In this document: positions 6,781 to 12,056 of the stretch, one piece after another
Layout: each line of letters begins with the position of its first letter
Position numbering within the stretch: the first letter of the stretch is position 1
From: JBIIUJ01 sp044340025
GTDB lineage: Bacteria; Pseudomonadota; Alphaproteobacteria; Caulobacterales; Aquidulcibacteraceae
DNA length: 12,056 nt
Direction: 5' to 3'
Assembly (NCBI GenBank): GCA_044340025.1
Contig: JBIIUJ010000076.1
Span: 1-12,056, forward strand
Made by a program: the position numbers and the translations under genes
Notes under the pieces: model-generated
What the model saw: only the letters and a program-made list of their open reading frames with translations
What the model was told of the DNA's origin: nothing
The model's database searches: none

Positions 6781-7796
6781 CGGCGGCGCGCACGCTTCTC
6801 CCCCTGGGCGCGCTTGGCTGTCTGGCGGCGGCGGCCGCCATGGCGAACCTCGTGGTGGGCGCCGCCGCCGTTTCCCCAGCCGACATCTGGGCGGCGCTGG
6901 CCGCGCCCCATGCGGTCGATCCCGCCGCCGCCGCCATCGTGACCGAGATCCGCGCCCCGCGCGCTGCCCTGGCGCTGGCGGTGGGCGCAGCCCTTGGCGC
7001 CGCCGGCGCAGCGCTGCAGGGCCTGTTTCGCAACCCGCTGGCCGATCCCGGCCTGATCGGCGTCACCAGCGGGGCCGCGCTCGCCGCCGCGCTCTGGATC
7101 GCCTTCATGGGGCCGCTTTCGGGGCTTCTGGCGGCCTATGGCCTGATGGGGGCGGCCTTCCTTGGGGGATTGGCGGCGGCCCTGCTCGTTTTCGGGCTTG
7201 CCCGCGCAGCGCCCGAGGGCGGGGTCGGCTTCATGCTGCTGGCCGGGGTGGCGCTGAATGCGCTGGCCGGCGCGGGGCTTGGGCTGGTGCTGTTCTTCGC
7301 CGATGAGCAGTCCACCCGCACGCTCACCTTCTGGACGCTGGGCAGCCTTTCGGGCGGCACATGGGCGAGCGTCGGCCCGACCGTGCTGGTGGCGGGCCTT
7401 GCCGTGTGCGGCCTGATCGGACTGGCGCGCGCACTTGATCTTCTGTCTCTGGGCGAAGCCGAAGCCCGGGCCAGCGGCCTAGACAGCGCCCGCGCCATGC
7501 TGGCTGTCGCCATGCTGGGCGCGCTGGGCGTGGCGGCGGCCACCGCAGTGGCGGGCGTGGTCGGGTTCATCGGCCTGGTCGCGCCCCATATCGCGCGCGC
7601 GCTGGTCGGGCCCGGCCATCGCGCGCTCATTCCTGCCTCCGCCCTCGTCGGCGGCCTGCTGGTCGCTGCGGCCGATCTGCCGGCGCGCACGCTTCTGGCG
7701 CCGGCGGAATTGCCCATCGGGGTCGTGACAAGCCTGATCGGGGCGCCGGTGTTCTGCCTGCTCCTGTGGCGCGCCGCGCGGCGGTTTGCGGCATGA
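6777..7796 (+). CDS. hmuU: Heme ABC transporter permease HmuU (FecCD/BtuC family)
   Basis: A 339-aa polytopic inner-membrane permease of the FecCD/BtuC family, expected to work as a homodimer with HmuV and to be fed by HmuT. Family marks seen in order: the EIRAPRAALAL segment near residue 60, GAALQGLFRNPLADPGLIGVTSGAAL (split motif around 79-104), a long run of hydrophobic helices, the ATPase-coupling region GVVGFIGLVAPHIARALVGPGHR (about 260-283), and the final GAPVFCLLLWRAARR. The length is typical. The start ATG overlaps the hmuT stop, and its own stop overlaps the hmuV start, both as ATGA. Confidence 0.94.
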   Translation: MTAARTLLPLGALGCLAAAAAMANLVVGAAAVSPADIWAALAAPHAVDPAAAAIVTEIRAPRAALALAVGAALGAAGAALQGLFRNPLADPGLIGVTSGAALAAALWIAFMGPLSGLLAAYGLMGAAFLGGLAAALLVFGLARAAPEGGVGFMLLAGVALNALAGAGLGLVLFFADEQSTRTLTFWTLGSLSGGTWASVGPTVLVAGLAVCGLIGLARALDLLSLGEAEARASGLDSARAMLAVAMLGALGVAAATAVAGVVGFIGLVAPHIARALVGPGHRALIPASALVGGLLVAAADLPARTLLAPAELPIGVVTSLIGAPVFCLLLWRAARRFAA

Positions 7797-8641
7797 GCCT
7801 CCTCGGCGACGGCCTGAGCGTACGCCGGGGCGGGCGGATGACGCTGATCGACGCCACGCTGCGCCTGGCGCCGGGCGAGACGCTGGCGATCGTGGGCCCG
7901 AACGGCGCGGGCAAGAGCACGCTGTTGCGGGTTCTGGCCGGCGAGCTGGCCGCGCACGCTGGCCGGGTGATGCTGAACGGGCGCGACCTTGCAGGCCTTC
8001 CGGCGCGGGTGCGGGCCGCCGAGCGCGCCGTGCTGGGGCAGGAGCCACGCGTCGCTGCGCCCTTCACGGTGGGCGAAGTGGTTGCGCTTGGCCTGCATGC
8101 GCGCGGGCTTTCCCCTGCCAAGGGACGCGGGGCCGAGATCGTGCAGGCCGCGCTGGCGCTTCTGGCGCTGGAGGCGCTGCGCGACCGGCCCGTCACCGAG
8201 ATCTCGGGCGGGGAGGCGCGGCGCGCCCACCTTGCCCGCGTCTTTGCTCAGGTCTGGGACCCGATCGCGGGTCGCGACCGTTTCGTGCTGCTGGACGAGC
8301 CGACCGCCAGCCTCGATCTGCGCCATCAGCACGGCGCGTTGACCGCTGCGCAGACTTTCGCCCGCTCTGGGGTCGGGGTGTTGATCGTGCTGCACGACCT
8401 TGCGCTGGCCGCCCGCTATGCGGACCGGGTGTTGGTGATGCAGGCAGGCCGCATTCTGGCTGAAGGCTCGCCTGCAAGGGTGCTGTCGCCGGGACTTCTG
8501 GCGCGGGCCTATGAGGTCTCGCCCGAGCTTTTGCCCATCCTGGGGCCGGCCGCGATGCTGCGCGCATCCGCCGCTTCGCCGTTAGCCTCGCAGAGGCTAA
8601 GAGGCGGAGCATGCAGCCCCTGCCAATCGCCGCCGACCTGA
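7793..8641 (+). CDS. hmuV: Heme ABC transporter ATP-binding protein HmuV
   Basis: A 282-aa ATPase energising HmuU. Walker A is GPNGAGKS (35-42), the Q-loop Gln is residue 83, the signature is ISGGE (137-141), and Walker B is FVLLDE (164-169) followed by PTASLDLRHQ. The H-loop LHDLALAARYADRV lies near residue 204. I chose the ATG at 7793, which overlaps the hmuU stop as ATGA. A GTG 27 bases upstream in the same frame would add residues unlike the family. The protein has an unusual C-terminal tail: after the usual ending around PELLPILGP, about 30 residues rich in Ala, Ser and Pro follow. They are encoded by a strong stem-loop and by the first 31 bases of the next gene. This tail is probably not needed for ATPase function. 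Confidence 0.92.
   Translation: MSLLGDGLSVRRGGRMTLIDATLRLAPGETLAIVGPNGAGKSTLLRVLAGELAAHAGRVMLNGRDLAGLPARVRAAERAVLGQEPRVAAPFTVGEVVALGLHARGLSPAKGRGAEIVQAALALLALEALRDRPVTEISGGEARRAHLARVFAQVWDPIAGRDRFVLLDEPTASLDLRHQHGALTAAQTFARSGVGVLIVLHDLALAARYADRVLVMQAGRILAEGSPARVLSPGLLARAYEVSPELLPILGPAAMLRASAASPLASQRLRGGACSPCQSPPT
8573..8610 (+). promoter_or_regulatory. 16-bp stem-loop covering the ribosome binding site of the 143-aa gene
   Basis: The outer arms GCTTCGCC (8573-8580) and GGCGGAGC (8603-8610) pair over 8 bp with one G-U. The inner arms TTAGCCTC (8582-8589) and GAGGCTAA (8593-8600) pair perfectly over 8 bp around the loop GCA, with a 1x2 internal loop between the two stems. The last paired base is immediately before the ATG at 8611, so the GAGG ribosome binding site (8601-8604) is partly inside the stem. 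No T run follows, so it is not an intrinsic terminator. Ribosomes finishing hmuV would open it, which suggests translational coupling or attenuation. Confidence 0.7.
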
Positions 8642-9042
8642 TCGCCGCCGCTCTCGAAGAAGCGCGCTTTCGCCTCGCCCGGTTTGGCCAGCTTGTGGCG
8701 TTCGGCCGGCTCGTCGCGCAGGGCCGCATGGCCCACGAGATAGACGGTCTGGGCGATACCGGGACCGCCCGGCTGGACTTTGTCTATCAGGGGCTGCGTG
8801 ATCAGGCGGAGCAGGCAGACGCCGCCATCGTGGTCTCGGAAGGCTCCGCCGACGGGCACGCCAACCTGCTGATCGTGTTCGCCGAAGCGCGCGGCGGCGG
8901 GGCCGCCCGCGCCGTGGCGGCGATCGCTTACGCCCGCAAGCCGATCTGGATCGGCCCCATCAAGGCGCGCGACGGCAAGGTCTCCATCGCGCCGCTCGCC
9001 TGGGAGGCGATGCCCGCGCGGATCTGGCCTCAGCCGGCCTAG
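8611..9042 (+). CDS. Unrecognised 143-aa protein, last gene of the heme operon
   Basis: A small soluble protein without signal peptide, membrane segment or family motif that I recognise. Strong G/C bias at third codon positions throughout supports it as a real gene. Residues about 1-45 look helical (ADLIAAALEEARFRLARFGQL). A middle part, FVYQGLRDQAEQADAAIVVSEGS, leads to hydrophobic strands LLIVFAEARGGG and KPIWIGPIK. That alternation is reminiscent of a small alpha/beta nucleotide-binding fold such as the nucleoside 2-deoxyribosyltransferase/SLOG type, but this is only a resemblance. The ATG lies inside the end of hmuV (31-base overlap, different frame), so expression depends on the heme operon. 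The stop codon shares a CTAG with the stop of the convergent permease gene. A heme or iron accessory role is inferred from position only. Confidence 0.75.
   Translation: MQPLPIAADLIAAALEEARFRLARFGQLVAFGRLVAQGRMAHEIDGLGDTGTARLDFVYQGLRDQAEQADAAIVVSEGSADGHANLLIVFAEARGGGAARAVAAIAYARKPIWIGPIKARDGKVSIAPLAWEAMPARIWPQPA
9039..9042. other. CTAG shared by two convergent stop codons
   Basis: The plus-strand gene ends with TAG at 9040-9042 and the minus-strand permease gene ends with TAG read from 9041-9039. The palindrome CTAG therefore encodes both stops, and the two operons meet with a 4-base overlap and no room for a conventional terminator between them. Confidence 0.9.
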
Positions 9043-9788
9043 CGCTCCAGCCGCTTCTCCACCGCTTCCAGCGCGGCGTGCAGCCCGACGCCCAGAAGCG
9101 CCAGCAGGACAAGGGCTGCGAACATGGTCGCGGTCTCCAGCCGATTGCCCGCTTCCACGATCCGCCAGGCGAGGCCGCCGGTCGCGCCGGTGCCGGCCAC
9201 AAACTCCGCCACCACCGCCCCCACCAGAGACAGGCCCGCCGCAGTCTTGACCCCGGCCAGCAGGTAGGGCGCAGCCGTGGGCAGCTCGAGCCGCACGAAG
9301 CGCTGCATCGGGCCCGCCCCGTGCAGGCGGAAGAGCCGGTCGAGCCCCGGGTCCACCGCTTTCAGGCCGGCGAGCGCGCTTGCCAGAACCGGGAAGAAGG
9401 CCACCACGACCGACAGGGCCACGATCGCCTCGCGCGGGCGCTCCACCCCTACCCAGATGATCACCAGCGGCGCGATCGCCACGATGGGCGTGGCCTGCAG
9501 CGCCAGCGCATAGGGGCTGGCCGCACGTTCCAGCAACGGGGCAGCCCGAAAAGCCGCTGCGAGCGCCAGGCCCAACGCCACCGCGATCACCAGCGCCTGC
9601 AGCGCCAGCCCGAAGGTGACGAAGGCGGCCGGCAGAAGCGTCGCCCCTTTCTCCATCAGGGCGGCCAGCACCGCGCTCGGCGGCGGCAGCAGGAACGACG
9701 GCACGGCGAACAGCCGCACGAGCCCCTCCCACGCCCCAAGGATCGCAAGCCCGCCGGCCAGGGGGGCGAAGTCCGGTCCGGTCCTCAT
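9039..9788 (-). CDS. ABC transporter permease (SsuC/TauC/ThiX-like)
   Basis: A 249-aa inner-membrane permease of the binding-protein-dependent type I family used for sulfonates, nitrate and pyrimidine precursors. The N-terminal helix (AGGLAILGAWEGLVRLF) and LLPPPSAVLAAL are typical openings. QATPIVAIAPLVIIWVGVERP (98-118), VVVAFFPVLASALAGLKAV (127-145) and the ATPase-coupling EAA-type loop (153-181, LELPTAAPYLLAGVK) are all present, followed by AVVAEFVAGTGATGGL. The start ATG overlaps the stop of the ATPase gene (ATGA). It is the last gene of the lipoprotein-ATPase-permease operon. The sequence gives no direct hint of the substrate. Confidence 0.92.
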   Translation of the reverse strand: MRTGPDFAPLAGGLAILGAWEGLVRLFAVPSFLLPPPSAVLAALMEKGATLLPAAFVTFGLALQALVIAVALGLALAAAFRAAPLLERAASPYALALQATPIVAIAPLVIIWVGVERPREAIVALSVVVAFFPVLASALAGLKAVDPGLDRLFRLHGAGPMQRFVRLELPTAAPYLLAGVKTAAGLSLVGAVVAEFVAGTGATGGLAWRIVEAGNRLETATMFAALVLLALLGVGLHAALEAVEKRLER

Positions 9789-10528
9789 GCCGCCGCGGTC
9801 CGGTTGGCCGCCAGCGCCCGGCGCGCCTGCGCGCAGGCGGCGATGAAGCCGTTGGAAAGAAAGAAACTGTCCCCGCGCAGCGCCGGCCCCTCCACGGCGA
9901 TTTCGGCCACGATCCGGCCCGGCCGCGGCGACAGCACGATCACCCGATCGGCGAGATAGACGGCTTCCTCCACGCTGTGGGTGATGAAAAGCACGCCGAG
10001 CGCGCGCTCCGCCTTCAGCTTCAGCACGAGATCGTCCAGGTCGCGCCGGCCAATCTCGTCGATGGCCGCGAACGGTTCATCCAGCAGCAGGGCGGGGGGA
10101 TCAGACACAAGCGCCCGCGCGAGCGCGGCCCGCATCCGCATGCCGCCCGACAGCTCGCGAGGCTTGCGCGCCTCAAACCCCTGCAGCCCGACCGTCCTGA
10201 GCGCCGCCTCGGCCTTGGCGCGCGCCGCCTCGCCACCGGCGCCGGCCAGGTCGAGCGGCAGCGCCACATTCTGTGCGATGGTGGCCCAGGGCATCAGCGT
10301 CGGGTCCTGAAAGACCACCCCTGGCGCGCCGGCAAAGCCGCGCTGCACCGCGCCGCCGCCCGGCGCCAAAAGCCCGGCGAAAACGGAAAGAAGCGTGCTC
10401 TTGCCGCATCCAGACGGGCCCAGAAGGGCCACGCACTCGCCTCTCGCCACGTTTAGCGAGACGGGACCCAGAGCATGCAGGCCGCTGGGATAGACGACGC
10501 GCACCTCGTCTGCGACGAGCAGGCTCAC
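9785..10528 (-). CDS. ABC transporter ATP-binding protein (SsuB/TauB/ThiZ-like)
   Basis: A 247-aa ATPase of the nitrate/sulfonate/NMT1-type importers. Walker A is GPSGCGKST (37-45), FQDPTLMPW carries the Q-loop (about 74-81), the signature is LSGGM (126-130) and Walker B is LLLDE (147-151). His184 in FITHSVEEAVYLADRV is the H-loop. The RMR after the signature differs from the more common RQR but should not affect function. The start is GTG: the sequence GTGA combines it with the stop codon of the upstream lipoprotein gene. The C-terminal end overlaps the permease start, so the three genes form a tightly coupled unit. Confidence 0.93.
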   Translation of the reverse strand: MSLLVADEVRVVYPSGLHALGPVSLNVARGECVALLGPSGCGKSTLLSVFAGLLAPGGGAVQRGFAGAPGVVFQDPTLMPWATIAQNVALPLDLAGAGGEAARAKAEAALRTVGLQGFEARKPRELSGGMRMRAALARALVSDPPALLLDEPFAAIDEIGRRDLDDLVLKLKAERALGVLFITHSVEEAVYLADRVIVLSPRPGRIVAEIAVEGPALRGDSFFLSNGFIAACAQARRALAANRTAAA

Positions 10529-11514
10529 GCCGCCCCGCCAACGAAGGCCAGCGTGTAGGCCTTTGAAACATCAAGCTCGCGGGGAAAAACCCCGACACCG
10601 GCCATGGTGGTGAAGAAATCGGCCCAGCGCGCATCGGTCATGGCGCCGATGGCTGCGCCATCCTTAGCGTCGCCGCTCATCACGATGCCATACTCCACCA
10701 TCCGGGCGCGCGCATTGGCCAGAACATCGGCCGGCATGTCGGGATTGTCCTTCTGGATCAGGGCGTCGGCCTTGGCCGGATCGCCCGTGAGATAGCGCTT
10801 CCAGCCCTCGGCGGTGGCGCTCACAAAGGCCTGCACGGCCTTGGGGTTCTGATCGATCAGGGTTTGCGGCGCGAGCGCGAGGCAGCCATAGGAGGGATAG
10901 CCGGCATCGGCCAGCAGGAAGACCTGCGGCGTCACGCCGGCCTTTTCCAGCGTGTAGGGCTCGCTCGTCACATAGCCCTGCTGGATTGCGGTCGGGTCGG
11001 CCAGGAACGGACCAGCGTTGAAGGTGTATTTGCGGATCTGATCGTCGGTGAAGCCGTATCTGGCCGCGAGCCAGCGCCACATGGCGGTGATGGAGGCGTC
11101 CGAGATCATCACCGGCTTGCCCTTGATGTCGGCGAGGCTCTTCACGTCGGCGCGCGGGTGGGTGAGCAGCACCTGCGGATCCTTCTGGAAGCAAGCCATC
11201 ACCGCGCGCACCGGCGCGCCCGCCTGCACCAGATTGAGCGGCATGAAGGAGGACGAGCCCATGCCCATCTCGACGGCGCCGGCCGCGATCAGCTGGGGCA
11301 CGTTCACCGCCGGCCCGCCCTGGATCAGGCTGACATCGAGCCCGGCATCGGCGTAGAGGCCGTCTGCGGCGGCCTGGTAAAAGCCGCCGTGTTCGGCCTG
11401 GGCGCGCCAGTCGGTGGCGAAGCGGATCCGGGTGCGCCCCTCGGCGGTGGGGCCAGGGGCCGGGCCGCACGCTGCAAGGGCTCCTGCACCCGCCAAAAAC
11501 GCCCTGCGCTGCAT
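10525..11514 (-). CDS. NMT1/THI5-like ABC substrate-binding lipoprotein (ThiY-like)
   Basis: A 329-aa binding protein that captures the substrate of the importer. The N-terminus MQRRAFLAGAGALAACG combines a twin-arginine RRxFL motif with a lipobox LAAC (Cys16), so a Tat-exported lipoprotein is likely. Residues 33-46 (ATDWRAQAEHGGFY) match the DW...H.G.Y opening of THI5/NMT1 and ThiY pyrimidine-binding proteins, followed by ADGLYADAGLDVSLIQGGPAVNVPQLIAAGAVEMGMG. The start ATG at 11514 has GGAGG with a 7-base spacer. A longer open frame upstream runs into the neighbouring gene and lacks this support. The likely ligand is a small heterocycle such as a thiamin pyrimidine precursor, but riboflavin or other aromatic ligands are also bound in this superfamily. 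No TPP riboswitch is visible upstream. Confidence 0.9.
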   Translation of the reverse strand: MQRRAFLAGAGALAACGPAPGPTAEGRTRIRFATDWRAQAEHGGFYQAAADGLYADAGLDVSLIQGGPAVNVPQLIAAGAVEMGMGSSSFMPLNLVQAGAPVRAVMACFQKDPQVLLTHPRADVKSLADIKGKPVMISDASITAMWRWLAARYGFTDDQIRKYTFNAGPFLADPTAIQQGYVTSEPYTLEKAGVTPQVFLLADAGYPSYGCLALAPQTLIDQNPKAVQAFVSATAEGWKRYLTGDPAKADALIQKDNPDMPADVLANARARMVEYGIVMSGDAKDGAAIGAMTDARWADFFTTMAGVGVFPRELDVSKAYTLAFVGGAA

Positions 11515-11579
11515 GCCCGCTCCTCCGTCTGCCGCCTGGCTAGAACCTGACGCGGCGGATGAAAAGGGGAAGGGGCCTT

Positions 11580-11601
11580 GGCGCCGCTCTGCGAGCGCGC
11601 C
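11580..11601 (-). terminator. Possible hairpin terminator after the amidotransferase gene
   Basis: Two bases beyond the TGA at 11603-11605, the minus strand folds as GGCG-CGCTC, loop GCA, GAGCG-(G)-CGCC, a 9-bp stem with one bulge. The next bases are pyrimidine-rich (CCCCTTCCCCTTTTC) rather than a clean T run. It may separate the amidotransferase transcript from the ABC operon that begins 88 bases further on; its strength is uncertain. Confidence 0.35.
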
Positions 11602-11602
11602 G

Positions 11603-12056
11603 TCAGGCGAGCTCGGCGAGTTTTGCGCCCCGCAACGCCTGGGAGAGAAGGCGAAAATAAACCAGCCGGCTCGGCTCGGCCTCGGGGCGCCATTCCGGGT
11701 GCCACTGGACCGCCAGCACCGGCGCGCCATTGGGCTCGGCGCTGAACGCCTCGATCAGGCCGTCCGGCGCCGTGGCCTCCACCTGCAGGCCGTGGCCCAG
11801 CCGGTCCACTCCCTGGAAATGCACCGAATTGACCTCGATCGCTTCGGCGGCATGGGCGCGCGCCAGCACGCCGCCCGGCGTCAGGCGCATCGGGTGGCGC
11901 CATTCGAACATCGCCTCGAAGCTCGCCTCTTCCGGGGCATGGTGGGCGATTGGCGCACGCGCGCCGACATCGCGCCGCAGCGAGCCGCCAAAGGCCACGT
12001 TCAGCTCCTGAAAGCCGCGGCAGATGCCGAATATCGGCTTGCCCGCCTCGATCAGC
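11603..12056 (-). CDS. Class I glutamine amidotransferase / gamma-glutamyl-GABA hydrolase family (peptidase C26), 5' end outside window
   Basis: The C-terminal 150 residues are visible; the start lies beyond base 12056. The nucleophile is the Cys of PIFGICRGFQELN (codon at 12022-12020). The family sequence VNSVHFQGVDRLG follows. The His and Glu of the triad are in VQWHPEW (codons at 11701-11699 and 11695-11693). All three catalytic residues are therefore intact. The family hydrolyses gamma-glutamyl amide bonds (PuuD acts on gamma-glutamyl-GABA in putrescine breakdown), but several substrates occur and no other puu gene is in view. It lies 88 bases upstream of, and in the same direction as, the NMT1-type ABC operon. 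An association with it is possible but not shown. Confidence 0.92.
   Translation of the reverse strand, partial: LIEAGKPIFGICRGFQELNVAFGGSLRRDVGARAPIAHHAPEEASFEAMFEWRHPMRLTPGGVLARAHAAEAIEVNSVHFQGVDRLGHGLQVEATAPDGLIEAFSAEPNGAPVLAVQWHPEWRPEAEPSRLVYFRLLSQALRGAKLAELA

Noticed and set aside
7766..7792. Alternative GTG start for hmuV
   Set aside because: It would add nine residues unlike the family and overlap hmuU by 31 bases. The ATG at 7793 gives the usual ATGA junction.
8573..8610. Intrinsic terminator of the heme operon after hmuV
   Set aside because: It lies inside hmuV coding sequence, is followed directly by ATGCAGCCCC instead of T residues, and a well-formed gene continues behind it.
8509..9732. 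Long minus-strand open frame of 407 codons
   Set aside because: It runs out of frame through the clear permease gene and opposite the 143-aa gene and hmuV. Its product is Ala/Arg/Gly-rich with no family features, an effect of high GC at third positions of the real genes.
11515..11602. TPP riboswitch upstream of the ThiY-like gene
   Set aside because: A short ACCTGA..GG string exists, but on the plus strand, pointing away from the ABC operon, and without the CTGAGA and remaining conserved blocks. The 88-base gap is also too short once the hairpin and ribosome binding site are subtracted.

Overview
The window is GC-rich, densely packed DNA from an alphaproteobacterium. The protein styles (QmcA-type SPFH/NfeD pair, HmuSTUV heme system, Ala/Arg/Gly-rich proteins, frequent GTG starts and ATGA overlaps) suggest the Caulobacterales/Maricaulales/Hyphomonadaceae side of the class. 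That placement is inferred from style, not from a marker gene. All gaps between genes are short (0 to about 120 bases), and I see no tRNA, rRNA, CRISPR array, insertion sequence or prophage.

Layout. Bases 64-1488 (minus): an SPFH/stomatin-family membrane protein followed by its small NfeD partner. Bases 1569-2519 (minus): a PuuE-like polysaccharide-deacetylase-fold protein. Bases 2571-4688 (minus): a TonB-dependent heme receptor, divergent from a plus-strand operon at 4811-9042 that encodes a HemS/ChuS-type heme-handling protein, a periplasmic heme-binding protein, the permease and the ATPase (HmuSTUV), plus a fifth, unrecognised 143-aa protein. Bases 9039-11514 (minus): an NMT1/THI5-type ABC importer (lipoprotein, ATPase, permease). 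Bases 11603-12056 (minus): the 3' part of a class I glutamine amidotransferase of the peptidase C26 / gamma-glutamyl-GABA hydrolase family, cut by the window edge.

How it works together. The centre is a complete heme acquisition locus: outer-membrane receptor, periplasmic carrier, inner-membrane ABC importer and cytoplasmic heme-handling protein. TonB/ExbBD are not in the window. The 122-base divergent control region holds two imperfect 7-1-7 inverted repeats resembling Fur operators. They flank or overlap a candidate promoter for the receptor, so iron repression of both directions is likely. The importer genes are joined by 4-base stop/start overlaps.

Least explained points: the small protein at the end of the heme operon, whose start lies inside the ATPase gene and directly behind a 16-base-pair stem-loop; the two convergent operons that share a CTAG containing both stop codons; and the unknown substrate of the second ABC importer, which shows no TPP riboswitch upstream.
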